55,109 nucleotides of DNA from an uncultured Candidatus Poseidoniales archaeon (GCA_902573085.1 CACGHY010000006.1:1-55109); one strand, 5' to 3'; shown: positions 24,410-33,312, numbered from the stretch's first letter. Translations and numbers: made by a program. The notes: generated from the sequence alone by a model not told the origin.

Positions 24410-25363
24410 GTGGAGAGAAGAAGCAATATGTGTCGAAGTACAGGGAGGTCTGTGACTAACAATGTACGGCTAGAAGACGCAAATTGGCTACTGTCTCTAG
24501 CTGGACTCCCGAACTCGGAGAAGATGTCCCCTCTTACAGGAGGCTGGGACAACACGAATTTCCTCCTTGATTTGGCTGATGGCAGTAGGGTCGTGCTGAA
24601 GGCATGGTTTGCAAATCGGGTAAAAGAGGTCGATAGGGTAATACTCAGGCACATTCACCTTGATAATCACGGAATTCCGACTACGGTCCCAATAAAGCTC
24701 GCTGATAACAGGAGTTTTGCTGATAAGAACGGGGTCGCTTGGACTCTACTTCCGTATATCCCAGGAGGCCATCTTGGAAATGATTCCGAATCCCTAACTG
24801 ACTTGGGCAAGGTATTGGCTAGAATGCACGAGATACCCACTTCGGATTGTTTTCCGACAGAATATCGGATGGGTTTTTCTCTTTTCGAAGAGGTTGCTTC
24901 TCTATCGAAGGATGGGGGTCCAGATCCTTCTTTTTTGGGACTCCTCGCTTCTGAAGCCAGTGCCATACAGGAAGCCCTAGAAGAAGAAATCCCCGTTGGA
25001 ATTCTACACGGTGATCTGTTTCCGGACAATGTCATTGGGAATGGGAAGGTCGGTGCGATTCTCGACTTAGAGGAGGCTTGGATAGGTCCGAAGGTTTTCG
25101 ATTTGGCCATGGCGTTCGTGGGATTTGGATGGGAAGGTACACAGCCATTACTGAACAGGTGGGAGTCACTGATTGAAGGTTATCAAAGCATCAGACTACT
25201 TGGAGATAAGGAGATTGAGTCGCTTCCTATGATGCACAGGTTTGCAACTCTTGCCATTGCTTGTTGGAGGTATTGGAAGCATAATCTGGTTCATTCAGAG
25301 GAAATGCTATCCAAGAGGTATCTAGAAATGGTAGATAGGCTGGAGATTGAGTTTGAATTCTAG
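24410..25363 (+). CDS. Homoserine kinase type II-like (APH/ChoK fold) kinase
   Basis: This 317-residue kinase has the aminoglycoside phosphotransferase fold. LTGGWDNTNFLLDLADGSR matches the nucleotide-binding glycine-rich strand, VVLKAW holds the ATP-binding lysine, the catalytic loop is GILHGDLFPDNVIG (about residues 197-210), and the Mg-binding Asp is in AILDLEEA. The HGDLFPDN form is typical of ThrB type II homoserine kinases. A threonine synthase gene nearby (28949) supports that role, but other small-alcohol kinases share the fold. The start is GTG 24410 or ATG 24428. It is followed closely by a MOSC gene. Confidence 0.65.
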   Translation: MERRSNMCRSTGRSVTNNVRLEDANWLLSLAGLPNSEKMSPLTGGWDNTNFLLDLADGSRVVLKAWFANRVKEVDRVILRHIHLDNHGIPTTVPIKLADNRSFADKNGVAWTLLPYIPGGHLGNDSESLTDLGKVLARMHEIPTSDCFPTEYRMGFSLFEEVASLSKDGGPDPSFLGLLASEASAIQEALEEEIPVGILHGDLFPDNVIGNGKVGAILDLEEAWIGPKVFDLAMAFVGFGWEGTQPLLNRWESLIEGYQSIRLLGDKEIESLPMMHRFATLAIACWRYWKHNLVHSEEMLSKRYLEMVDRLEIEFEF

Positions 25364-25372
25364 GGGGTTACC

Positions 25373-25849
25373 ATGAGAGGTGAGATTCACTCGATCAACG
25401 TTAGCGACGGGGGCGTACCCAAGTCTATGGTTGAGTCAGCGAATATCCTGAAGGGTGGTGTCCAGGGAGATTTTAACAGGTTTCGAGCGAGTAGGGGCGG
25501 GAGCGACGATAGAGCAGTCTGTATCTTCTCTCTAGAGCTAATCCAGCGACTGAAGCATGAGGGTCACCCGATAGAGATCGGATCTACGGGCGAGAATTTG
25601 ACAATTCGAGGAGTGGAGTGGGAGTCGCTTTCAGAGGGGACGCACTTGGAGATTGGCGACGTAGTGCTTGAGCTTAGCGAACCATGTGCACCCTGCTCTA
25701 AGATCGGTGAGTCTTTCATAGGAAGGAAATTTGACAGAGTCGACCAAGATAAGGAGTACGGTTGGTCGAGGTGGCTAGCACGAGTTTTACGTGAAGGTGA
25801 GGTCACTGTTGGGGATTCCGTGAATATCGTTATTACTCCTGACCAGTAG
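25373..25849 (+). CDS. MOSC-domain protein
   Basis: This 158-residue protein consists of one MOSC domain (molybdenum cofactor sulfurase C-terminal). Evidence is the LKGGVQGDFNRFR segment, DRAVCIFSLELIQRL, GSTGENLTIRGV, and the conserved cysteine in ELSEPCAPCSKIG (about residues 103-115). MOSC proteins bind sulfur or Mo cofactor and often carry sulfur to metal centres or detoxify N-hydroxylated compounds. The ATG at 25373 follows the preceding stop by 9 bases with a GGGG-rich ribosome-binding stretch. It is likely co-transcribed with the kinase and the membrane protein after it. Confidence 0.88.
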   Translation: MRGEIHSINVSDGGVPKSMVESANILKGGVQGDFNRFRASRGGSDDRAVCIFSLELIQRLKHEGHPIEIGSTGENLTIRGVEWESLSEGTHLEIGDVVLELSEPCAPCSKIGESFIGRKFDRVDQDKEYGWSRWLARVLREGEVTVGDSVNIVITPDQ

Positions 25850-25858
25850 AATTTGGTC

Positions 25859-26788
25859 ATGATTACCCCCGGCAGTACTAGCAGGCCATCAATGATGATG
25901 CGCAGTGGAGGACAAAGGATTGGGATAGGTGAGAGAATCTCACGAGGATGGAAGATGACAAAGCTAGGGATTGCAGTGGTATGGTCGGATCCAGAATTAA
26001 TCGTGTATACATTCCTGTCAGCGGTATTCTCTCTGGGAGCGATAGGGGTCTCGCTTTCCCTCTCAGTCGGTCTGGATGCTGTCGCCGCTAACCCGGAGTG
26101 TGTCGGTGACGAATGTGGCAGTGAGCTGGTATTCGCACACATGGCAATTTGGTTCGTCTTCTACATGTTAGTATCCATAATTACCGTCTTCTGGAACGCG
26201 GCAATCATAGCGAGCGCGTATGAACGTCTGAGTTCGGGAACCAATCCTAGCTTCTCATATGGCATAGGACAAGCGGTGAAGTGTCTACCACAGATCATGG
26301 TATGGGGGGTAATTGCCGGAACTGTAGGGCTATTCATCCGGATACTCGAGGGGCTTTCTCATAGCGATGATGCGCCTGTTCCAATGAGGTTAGTAGCGGG
26401 CTTGGCGAGTTTCATCATTGGAATCGCCTGGTGGATTGTCACATTCTTCATGATTCCTATGATTGTCCTGGAGAGAGCAGGGGTAATTGATAGCATGGGC
26501 AGAAGTAAGGACTTGTTCAAGAAGACCTGGGGGGAGGATGTGACATCTCACATTGGAACGGGCCTTCTGATGATTCTATCCATATTAGTCCTGATCGGAG
26601 TATCCATCCCATTGATGTACTTAGGCGATTTTGGAATAATCCTAGGAATCGTAATCCTCGCCGTGGGACTATTGTTCACGGTCCTTTTCTTTTCGACAGT
26701 TGACGCTGTAAACAGGGCATCTCTGTTCTACTATGCGAAAACCGGTCAGGCACCTCCAATGGCTGCCAAAGTGGGAATTAATTTCTGA
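25859..26788 (+). CDS. Polytopic membrane protein (DUF6159-like)
   Basis: This 309-residue protein has a short basic N-terminal region (ISRGWKMTKLGIAVVWSDPEL) and about six membrane helices (about 45-70, 95-120, 150-170, 185-210, 240-265, 270-290). The amphipathic start followed by a 'work-up' of helices resembles proteins annotated DUF6159. A large extracytoplasmic loop carries two cysteines (near CVGDEC). The function is unknown. The ATG at 25859 is preferred over a TTG two codons earlier. Confidence 0.6.
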   Translation: MITPGSTSRPSMMMRSGGQRIGIGERISRGWKMTKLGIAVVWSDPELIVYTFLSAVFSLGAIGVSLSLSVGLDAVAANPECVGDECGSELVFAHMAIWFVFYMLVSIITVFWNAAIIASAYERLSSGTNPSFSYGIGQAVKCLPQIMVWGVIAGTVGLFIRILEGLSHSDDAPVPMRLVAGLASFIIGIAWWIVTFFMIPMIVLERAGVIDSMGRSKDLFKKTWGEDVTSHIGTGLLMILSILVLIGVSIPLMYLGDFGIILGIVILAVGLLFTVLFFSTVDAVNRASLFYYAKTGQAPPMAAKVGINF

Positions 26789-26797
26789 GGTTGGGAT

Positions 26798-26974
26798 ATG
26801 ACAAGCATTAGTCCTGGAGCAGGCATAATTGAGGAATTGGTTGTGGCTGCGGCAGATAGCATCCCAGAAGGAAAGGAAGATGGGCTATGGAGAGCGTTCA
26901 GGAGAGCGTTTGCGGTTTGCTTGCCCCTAGCACCCATGATTTACTTGGCCCTATGGAAGCTAGGATACCTCTGA
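26798..26974 (+). CDS. Small membrane-associated protein, 58 aa
   Basis: A 58-codon frame begins with the ATG at 26798, 9 bases after the preceding stop. It encodes a soluble acidic first half, a basic stretch (LWRAFRRAF) and one hydrophobic helix near the C terminus (VCLPLAPMIYLALWKLGYL). Spacing, codon use like its neighbours and the helix make it likely real. It may be a partner of the membrane protein upstream. No family is recognised. Confidence 0.55.
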   Translation: MTSISPGAGIIEELVVAAADSIPEGKEDGLWRAFRRAFAVCLPLAPMIYLALWKLGYL

Positions 26975-27005
26975 AATATGCAGGCGTAAGCCCACTGACA
27001 CACAA

Positions 27006-27090
27006 GCAGAGGTACCCGAGCGGTCAAAGGGGCTGGGATGAGGTCCCAGTGCGTAGTGCTTCGCAGGTTCGAATCCTGCCCTCTGCACCA
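27006..27090 (+). tRNA. tRNA-Leu (anticodon GAG), CCA encoded
   Basis: An 85-base class II tRNA. The acceptor stem GCAGAGG pairs with CCTCTGC, the anticodon stem is CTGGG/CCCAG with loop ATGAGGT (anticodon GAG, reading CUC/CUU), the long variable region has 13 bases, and the T arm is GCAGG-TTCGAAT-CCTGC. Discriminator A and a genome-encoded CCA follow. No intron is seen. It lies between the 58-codon gene and the convergent LysE gene. Confidence 0.95.
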
Positions 27091-27095
27091 ACAAT

Positions 27096-27719
27096 TCAAC
27101 CCAGAAGACCACTGTAGTAATCTGAGGGAATCACTATCCAAAGTGAGACAGCAAACAAGGAGAGCCCCATCCCTCGGTTCAGCAGGGTAGCGGAGCGAGG
27201 AGTGGTGAATGCTCTCCGAAGGACCGTTCCGAATGCAGCCCAGGTCATGACTGCTGGGAGACCGAACAGTACATTCATTATCACTAGCATTGCCTTTCCC
27301 GAGAATCCAGTTCCAAATAGGGAGCCGAATGTAGTCATGAGGACCAGAAAGTGAATCCAAGCCTTTCCGTTTACGAACTGAATGGCCACCCCGGTCGAGA
27401 ATCCAAGCCGCTCTGCATCGAGAGAGCCGTCCTCGAGAGACTCGGAAGTCGCGATCTTATACGAGAGGTACGCAATGTAACCGGCTCCGACATAGGTCAA
27501 TATCTCGAAGAACTCCTGGTTGTTTTCGATGAAAACAGTGGCTCCGCCAACGAACAAGCCCAGAGTTGACCAACCTACGGCCATTCCTGAGATCAGTGTA
27601 AGAGTTGCCTTGAATCCGTGCTGTGAGCCGTGAGCAGCACAGAGCACATTGTTTGGCCCGGGGCTGAAGCACATTGGGATGATGAACACAATAGTGGCGA
27701 GCAGGAGGGTTTGGTCCAT
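27096..27719 (-). CDS. LysE/RhtB family amino acid exporter
   Basis: This 207-residue protein has five to six membrane helices. The N-terminal FIIPMCFSPGPNNVLCAAHGSQHGF (quoted in part: FSPGPNNVLCAAHG, about residues 18-31) is the LysE family signature, followed by GFKATLTLISGMAVGW and VGAGYIAYLSYKI. Members export basic or neutral amino acids such as lysine, homoserine or threonine. It sits 12 bases downstream of a Cys/Met-metabolism enzyme gene on the same strand, and threonine synthase lies upstream, so a role in homoserine, threonine or methionine efflux is a reasonable inference. Confidence 0.9.
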   Translation of the reverse strand: MDQTLLLATIVFIIPMCFSPGPNNVLCAAHGSQHGFKATLTLISGMAVGWSTLGLFVGGATVFIENNQEFFEILTYVGAGYIAYLSYKIATSESLEDGSLDAERLGFSTGVAIQFVNGKAWIHFLVLMTTFGSLFGTGFSGKAMLVIMNVLFGLPAVMTWAAFGTVLRRAFTTPRSATLLNRGMGLSLFAVSLWIVIPSDYYSGLLG

Positions 27720-27730
27720 CTTTCCACCTG

Positions 27731-28915
27731 TTAGGATTGGCTGGCCAACAGGGCCTGTTCAATGTCCGACCATAGGTCGTCAACATCCTCTATTCCAACG
27801 CTCATCCTCACGAAACCTGGGACAATCCCCGCCTCTAGCCGATCCTCCTCGGGAACGAAAATATCGCTCGTGTTGAAAGGACAAGAAACTAGGCTCTCGA
27901 TCCCTCCTAGGCTTGTCGCTTCGAAGATGATGTCGAGCGCTCTGACGAAGCGCATTGCTCTCTCATCCCCGCCCTTTACCACAAATGATAGCATGCCCGT
28001 CCCCTTCGGTACGATTCGTTTGGCCACCTCGTAGTCAGCATAGCTCTCCAGAGAGGGGTGGTTGACAGCGCTGATTTCTGGGTGTTCTTGCATTCTTCTA
28101 GCCAGTTCAGAAGAGTTTGATGCGTGTATTGGCATCCTGGCATGAAGGGTTCTCATGCCCCTCTCCAGAAGATAGCACATGAAGGCGTCAGCGGTCCCCC
28201 CTAGCCTGGTTTTGGTCTTGAATACCCCCTTGATTAGATCGGATCTTCCGACAACAATTCCTGCTGTCAAGTCGGTGTGTCCGTTGAGGAACTTAGTTCC
28301 TGAGTGAATGACGACATCGAACCCCATTGAAATCGGTTGACAGGCCCATGGGGTAGCGAATGTATTATCGACAACCGAAATCAGGCCATACTCCTTCGCT
28401 ATTGATGCCATAGCCTCCAAATCACACACCTTCAGTACGGGATTGGTAATTGTCTCGACATAGAGTACCTTGGTGTTCTCGTTTATTGCGGCTTCGAACG
28501 AAGAGGGGTCTCTGATGTCTGCCATGGTTACGTCTATTCCGAATCTGGGGAAATCTGAGGTTAGTAGGCCATATGTCCCCCCATAGATATCTGCGGATGT
28601 GACCATGTGATCTCCCTTCGAAAGCATGGAAAGAAGGGTGGAAGAGATCGCGGCCATTCCACTTGCAAGTGTCTCTCCGTCCTCGGCTCCCTCCAAAGAG
28701 GCTACCTTCGAAGCCACGGCCTCGGAGTTCACACTCGACCAGCGACTGTAGATCAGGGAGTGCTGGCCGCCATCGGCCCAATCTCGATACCTGTCGTCAT
28801 TGAGCTGATAGGTAGAGGTGGTGAATATAGGAGTGACTGCGGCCCCCTCCAAGTGGTTGGTTCCGGACCAGACGGCTCTAGTGGAGAATGCGCGGTCTGA
28901 AAAGTCGTCATCCAT
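27731..28915 (-). CDS. Transsulfuration-family PLP enzyme (cystathionine gamma-synthase-like)
   Basis: This 394-residue enzyme is a second member of the Cys/Met metabolism PLP family in the window. The motifs FTTSTYQLND, YSRWSSVNSEAV, ASGMAAISS, VDNTFATPWACQP, the Schiff-base lysine in VIHSGTKFLNGHTD, and a C-terminal RMSVGIEDVDDLWSDI are present. The YSRWSS in place of the common YSRxxNPT suggests a different substrate from the paralogue at 12287. Candidate activities are cystathionine gamma-synthase, O-acyl-homoserine sulfhydrylase or methionine gamma-lyase. The ATG at 28915 (MDDDFSDRAFSTRAV) is preferred over a start 8 codons earlier. The upstream neighbour is threonine synthase. Confidence 0.88.
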   Translation of the reverse strand: MDDDFSDRAFSTRAVWSGTNHLEGAAVTPIFTTSTYQLNDDRYRDWADGGQHSLIYSRWSSVNSEAVASKVASLEGAEDGETLASGMAAISSTLLSMLSKGDHMVTSADIYGGTYGLLTSDFPRFGIDVTMADIRDPSSFEAAINENTKVLYVETITNPVLKVCDLEAMASIAKEYGLISVVDNTFATPWACQPISMGFDVVIHSGTKFLNGHTDLTAGIVVGRSDLIKGVFKTKTRLGGTADAFMCYLLERGMRTLHARMPIHASNSSELARRMQEHPEISAVNHPSLESYADYEVAKRIVPKGTGMLSFVVKGGDERAMRFVRALDIIFEATSLGGIESLVSCPFNTSDIFVPEEDRLEAGIVPGFVRMSVGIEDVDDLWSDIEQALLASQS

Positions 28916-28948
28916 GACATGGGATTGGCAAGACAGCAATAACCATAC

Positions 28949-30010
28949 TCATTGCATTCCGATTGCATCTAGGACTGATTCGAGGTTTGGATCAACAACT
29001 ACAGACCTGGCGGCGGAGTTCTCGATAGCGATAGCCGGGTCCTTCAGTCCGTGGCCAGTTACTGTAACTACTAGTGTGGATCCATTTGGAATATCGCCTC
29101 TGGCGTTGCTCTTCACAATGCCTGCGATCCCCGCAGCAGATGCCGGTTCGACGAATATGCCCTCGGTCCTCGCCAGCATTCTGTGGGCATCGAGTATTTC
29201 TTCATCTGTGACGGAGTCTATTGTCCCTGAGGACTCCTCCGAGGCCTCTGTGGCTAGTTGCCAGCTGGCTGGATTCCCTATCCTGATAGCTGTAGCCACT
29301 GTCTCGGGTGCATCAATGACCTCCCCTCTAACAATTGGTGCCGCGCCCTCTGCCTGCCATCCCATCATCATGGGTAGCGACTCTATCTTCCCAGCATCCA
29401 TGTACTCCTTGTAGCCCATCCAATAGGAAGTGATGTTACCAGCGTTCCCAACCGGCAAGAAGTGCATGTCTGGAGAATTCCCTAGTTCGTCGCAGACCTC
29501 GAATGCCCCAGTCTTCTGGCCCTGAATCCTGAATGGATTGATGCTGTTGACGATTTCAATATCGTCCCTCAGCCCCAATTCTCTGACCAACTCGAGAGCT
29601 TCATCGAAGTTCCCTCTGACTTCAATCGTCTTCGCACCATGAATGAGAGCCTGGGCCATCTTTCCATAGGAGATCTTGCCCTCTGGAATTAGGACCACGC
29701 AAGTTAGGCCCGCGCGAGAGGCATAGGCCGCTGCTGAGGCGCTGGTGTTGCCTGTGCTGGCACAAACGATTGCGCGAACGCCCCTTTCTACTGCCTTGGT
29801 TACCGCAAGGGTCATCCCTCGATCTTTGAAGGATGCCGTGGGATTAAGCCCCTCATATTTGACGAAAAGGCGGAAACCTCCACCCAGTGCCTGTACCAGA
29901 TTGTGTGATTCTATCAGTGGCGTGTTCCCCTCATTAAGAGAAATGATGCAGGTATCCTGAGAAACTGGCAGGAACTCACGATATCGTTGAATGACTCCGT
30001 GTCCCCCCAT
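28949..30010 (-). CDS. thrC: Threonine synthase
   Basis: ThrC converts O-phosphohomoserine to threonine with PLP. The 353-residue protein (ATG 30010) has SLNEGNTPLIES, the Schiff-base lysine in NPTASFKDRGM, CASTGNTSASAAAYA and the phosphate loop PVGNAGNITSYW, all typical of the archaeal/bacterial type with the N-terminal GNTPL motif. The frame is open 26 codons further upstream but that part does not match the family. Together with the homoserine kinase-like gene at 24410 and the enzyme at 27731 it covers branch points of homoserine use. Confidence 0.93.
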   Translation of the reverse strand: MGGHGVIQRYREFLPVSQDTCIISLNEGNTPLIESHNLVQALGGGFRLFVKYEGLNPTASFKDRGMTLAVTKAVERGVRAIVCASTGNTSASAAAYASRAGLTCVVLIPEGKISYGKMAQALIHGAKTIEVRGNFDEALELVRELGLRDDIEIVNSINPFRIQGQKTGAFEVCDELGNSPDMHFLPVGNAGNITSYWMGYKEYMDAGKIESLPMMMGWQAEGAAPIVRGEVIDAPETVATAIRIGNPASWQLATEASEESSGTIDSVTDEEILDAHRMLARTEGIFVEPASAAGIAGIVKSNARGDIPNGSTLVVTVTGHGLKDPAIAIENSAARSVVVDPNLESVLDAIGMQ

Positions 30011-30068
30011 GATTAATCCTGTCAGCAATACTCCATGAACCTCCCGATTGGGTTGTTGACTGGAGTAA

Positions 30069-30674
30069 TCATCCGGTAGTGGAGTCAATCCTACTGGCTA
30101 TCGATAGGCAGGATGCTACAACGGGGCCAATAGTCACTGCGAAGAGGATGGTGCCAATTCCAAATGTACCACCTAGTACTATGCCAATAACTAGGACTGA
30201 GGATTCTATGGCAATTCTAACTCTCCCAATAGGAATGCCAGTGGTTCTCTGAAGTCCGGTCATCCAGCCATCCCTTGGGCCTGGCCCTAGATTTGCAGTC
30301 AAGTACATCGTACTACCTATTCCTACGAGCAAGATCCCTAAAGAAGCCATCAGAATTGAGACCAAGGGGTTCTCCGGCTGGGGCAGTATCGGTACCATCA
30401 CATGAATCGTGAGAGCTATAATTATGATATTCAGAATGGTTCCAATGCCGGGAGTCTCCTTTATTGGGATCCACAGAAACATTACTGCAACACTGACTAG
30501 AAAGGTTGCCTCTCCTATTGTCCACACTTCTGTAGTATCGGCTATACCTTCCGCCAAAACAGTCCATGGCGTATTCCCTACACCTGCTGCAATCAGAAGT
30601 GAGTCGCCTAGTCCGAAGATGAATTCGCCGATTACCAGAATGGCCATTGTAGATCTGTTTGGCTTCAATGACAT
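30069..30674 (-). CDS. YczE/YitT-like membrane protein
   Basis: This polytopic membrane protein of about 201 residues has five hydrophobic helices. The block YLTANLGPGPRDGWMTGLQR followed by TGIPIGRVRIAIE and GGTFGIGTILFAVTIGPVV is the signature of the YczE/YyaS family of unknown function, which in Bacilli affects secretion or surfactin production. Start choice is unclear: ATG 30674 puts the first helix at residue ~10; ATG 30743 or a later TTG are alternatives. The gene is downstream of cutA and upstream of thrC on the same strand. Confidence 0.8.
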   Translation of the reverse strand: MSLKPNRSTMAILVIGEFIFGLGDSLLIAAGVGNTPWTVLAEGIADTTEVWTIGEATFLVSVAVMFLWIPIKETPGIGTILNIIIIALTIHVMVPILPQPENPLVSILMASLGILLVGIGSTMYLTANLGPGPRDGWMTGLQRTTGIPIGRVRIAIESSVLVIGIVLGGTFGIGTILFAVTIGPVVASCLSIASRIDSTTG

Positions 30675-30760
30675 CGGATTTGGTGAGCTCCACCAGACAG
30701 TGGGGACCTTCTTAGCGGGCCTTAGGATTCCCGACTTACCCATGACGTACGAAGAGCGTA

Positions 30761-31075
30761 TCACCCTTGAACCCAATTGTAGTATTCTACTGTAGACTCA
30801 ACCGACCACCAGACAATCTGTGGAACGTCGTAGGAATGTTCTGATATTATTTTGGATATCAATTCGTTTTTATTGGATTCAGAGGTCTTCATTTGGATAT
30901 CCCATTCGGAGGCATTCTGAATCTCTCCCTCCCATCGAAAAACTGAATTTACTCTCTTCATATCTACACATACTGACAAATTCGATTCTATTATTGACTG
31001 GCACCACATGCCCACTTCAGCTACATTCATTTCACCGGGAAGGGTTGTCTTGACTATCCACAAGGTTCCGCTCAT
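30761..31075 (-). CDS. cutA: CutA-like protein
   Basis: This 104-residue protein of the CutA1 family forms small ferredoxin-fold trimers linked to divalent cation tolerance; its real function is unresolved. Evidence is the order LWIVKTTLPGE (strand 1), SIIESNLSVCVDMKRVNSVF, the VFRWEGEIQNASEW signature (about residues 44-57), MKTSESNKNELISKI, then HSYDVPQIVWW, and a C terminus with YYNWVQG. Length is normal. ATG 31075 is preferred over an open extension that is not protein-like. It diverges from the geranylgeranyl reductase-type gene. Confidence 0.85.
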   Translation of the reverse strand: MSGTLWIVKTTLPGEMNVAEVGMWCQSIIESNLSVCVDMKRVNSVFRWEGEIQNASEWDIQMKTSESNKNELISKIISEHSYDVPQIVWWSVESTVEYYNWVQG

Positions 31076-31151
31076 AGCGGTGCGTGGCGCGGAATGCAGA
31101 AGAACCCCATGGCATAGTTTGAATGTTGATGCCCCTCCCACTGGGACTAGT

Positions 31152-32510
31152 ATGGACGATTGGGCAGGTCCGATAGATACTGGCAGCATCCCGGAAGATG
31201 GGGGCTCCTTCGATGTCATAGTAGTCGGTGGGGGTCCTAGCGGGTCAGCTGCAGCATCCTACAATGCGTTGAATGGATGCAAGGTTCTCCTAATTGAGAA
31301 AGATGTGTGGCCTAGGGACAAGATCTGCGGAGATGCCGTCGGCGGCAAATCGCTTTCACACGTGAAGGAGTTAGGTGTCAAGGAGATGATTGAGAAAACT
31401 CCTCACTTCATGGTTGACTCGATAGTGTTCGGTTCTGCAAACGGTAACACTGTCAAGGTTATGCTCCCACAGGACGAGTTCGAGAAGAAGATGGCTGGTT
31501 ACTCCCTACCCAGGAAGCAGTTCGACTACATGATGTTCAAGAGGGCAACTGAGATTGTCATTGAAGCGGGCGGCTCTGTAATCCAGGGATTCGACGTTAG
31601 GGAGGTTCTGGAGGAGGATGGTGCGATAGTCGGAGTATCCGGGAGCTTTGGCAAGAGATCCTCTGATTCTCCGGCATTTAGCTTCGTCGCTCCCCTCACT
31701 ATCGGTGCTGGGGGGTACAGGTGCCCCGTAGCCACCAAGCTTGTTGAGGGGATTCACAAAGAGCCTATGAGAGATGATGAACACTATTGCGGCGGTTACA
31801 GAGAGTATTGGGAAGACGTCGGAGGCTTCGGAGGAAGCCAGGGGCCAATTGAGATCCATTTCATCGATGAGGTCATTCCAGGATACTTCTGGCTGTTCCC
31901 GGTGAAGGAAGGAGTCGTGAACGTTGGAATCGGGATGGTAATCTCTGAACAGCGTAAGCAGAAAGGAATGGACAAATCGCTGAAGAAGAAACAGAGGTGG
32001 GTCATCGAAAATCATCCCGTTTTCAAGGAGAGGTTCAAGGATGCGAGAATAGTTGAAGGATCCCAGAAGGGATGGCAACTTCCATTCGGCTCCCCGAGAA
32101 AAAAACCACCCTCTTTTCAGCCCAGAAGGAGCGCGGGCGCGGGTGTGATGTGCGTTGGGGATGCTGCCAGCTTGGTTGACCCATTTAGTGGTGAGGGCAT
32201 AGGGAACGGCTTGGTCTCTGCAAAGATGACATCTAGACACTTCAACAAGGATGAGCACTCTCGGGGTTTTCCCGAGGAGAATGCGATTGCATACATGGAG
32301 GAGCTTTGGAGCACCCTCGGCAAGGAGCTGACTAACTCACACAGATTACAGAAAGTTGTCAAGTGGAAGAAGTTGATGAATTGGTTCGTTGGAAAGGCCT
32401 CTAGGAAGGAAGAGATGGGCGACATGCTGACGGGTATGATCGCAGATAAAGAGGCTCAGAAAGCCCTTTGGAGCCCCTGGTTCCTATTCAAGACTATATT
32501 GCTGCCATGA
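31152..32510 (+). CDS. Geranylgeranyl reductase family flavoprotein
   Basis: This 452-residue FAD enzyme belongs to the geranylgeranyl reductase (GGR) family, which in archaea saturates the isoprenoid chains of membrane lipids. The FAD loop is FDVIVVGGGPSGSAAASY (about residues 20-37), with EKDVWPRDKICGDAVGG as the family CxGD motif, and the second FAD motif GVMCVGDAASLVDPFSGEGIG (about 331-351, quoted here in two parts: VMCVGDAAS, DPFSGEGIG). Its ATG at 31152 follows the family N terminus; the frame is open further upstream. It could reduce archaeol precursors or another isoprenoid such as menaquinone side chains. Confidence 0.85.
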   Translation: MDDWAGPIDTGSIPEDGGSFDVIVVGGGPSGSAAASYNALNGCKVLLIEKDVWPRDKICGDAVGGKSLSHVKELGVKEMIEKTPHFMVDSIVFGSANGNTVKVMLPQDEFEKKMAGYSLPRKQFDYMMFKRATEIVIEAGGSVIQGFDVREVLEEDGAIVGVSGSFGKRSSDSPAFSFVAPLTIGAGGYRCPVATKLVEGIHKEPMRDDEHYCGGYREYWEDVGGFGGSQGPIEIHFIDEVIPGYFWLFPVKEGVVNVGIGMVISEQRKQKGMDKSLKKKQRWVIENHPVFKERFKDARIVEGSQKGWQLPFGSPRKKPPSFQPRRSAGAGVMCVGDAASLVDPFSGEGIGNGLVSAKMTSRHFNKDEHSRGFPEENAIAYMEELWSTLGKELTNSHRLQKVVKWKKLMNWFVGKASRKEEMGDMLTGMIADKEAQKALWSPWFLFKTILLP

Positions 32511-32515
32511 TGTGA

Positions 32516-33312
32516 TTGGACGTGGAAGGAGAAATCAGTCAGTCTCTGGATGGAATTAAGGCCGTCTTCTTGGATTTAGACGGAACTATATACCTCGGAG
32601 ATAGTCTGATAGATGGTGCCTTGGATTTCCTTGGAAGGTTGGAAGCGAGAGGCATCAAGAGATACTTCCTGTCCAACAACTCAAGCAAATCTGTAGAGCA
32701 ATATGTAGGGAAACTGAGGGGCCTAGGTATCGATGCTGACAAAGATGAGGTTTTACTTTCAACCCACGACCTAATTTCATGGCTAAGTAAGAAGGAAGTC
32801 ACTAGCACCTATCTGGTCGGAACAGAAGGGATGCGCAGTATGTTAGAAGAGGAGGGTATTGAAACCTCTTCAGAGCGGCCCGAATTCGTGGTTCTGGGGT
32901 ACGATACAGAAATTAGTTACGAGAAGCTTGCTACTGCATCAGTACATCTTCACGAAGGTGTGCAGTTGGTCGCAAGCCATCCAGATATGGTCTGCCCGTC
33001 CCCTAGGGGGGGGGGCTTCCCGACACCGGCGCTTACATGTCATTGTTCAAGGCGACCACGGGAGTGAGTCCCGCACACGTGTGTGGTAAGCCAAACAAAG
33101 GAATGATTCTACATAAGATAGATGATCTGGGGCTGAAACCTTCTGAATGCTGCATGGTTGGGGATAGGCTCTACACAGACATTGAGATGGCAGATAGGGC
33201 GGGCGTTCATGGTATTCTGGTGCTTTCAGGGGAGGCTTCGGTAGATGACGTGGAGGAAGGTGAGTTGCGTCCTTCTCTTGTAGTGAATTCTGTTGCCGAA
33301 TTATTAGATTAG
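32516..33312 (+). pseudogene. HAD IIA (NagD-like) phosphatase, frameshifted at a G10 run
   Basis: The gene encodes a NagD-type HAD hydrolase of about 264 codons in two frames. The first part starts at TTG 32516 and carries VFLDLDGTIYLGD (catalytic DxD), FLSNNSSKS and ASHPDMVCPSPRGG. The second, starting again at LPDTGAYMSLFKATTG (from 33016), carries HVCGKPNKGMI, MVGDRLYTDIEMADRAG and the C terminus. The join is a run of ten G (33006-33015); eight or eleven G would restore a family-like PSPRGG-LPDTGAY. It could be a sequencing or assembly error, a phase-variable gene, or a true mutation. NagD-type enzymes dephosphorylate small sugar phosphates or p-nitrophenyl phosphate in vitro. Confidence 0.85.
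33006..33015 (+). repeat. Homopolymer of ten G
   Basis: A run of ten consecutive G occurs inside the HAD phosphatase gene exactly at its frame change. It is the longest G run I saw in the window. Confidence 0.9.

Noticed and set aside
26887-27117. An open frame over the tRNA-Leu gene.
   Set aside because: It covers the whole tRNA and the 58-codon gene's end in another frame; not a protein gene.
31076-31219. An N-terminal extension of CutA opposite the geranylgeranyl reductase-type gene.
   Set aside because: CutA begins at ATG 31075 by family length; the extension runs antisense to the start of the reductase.
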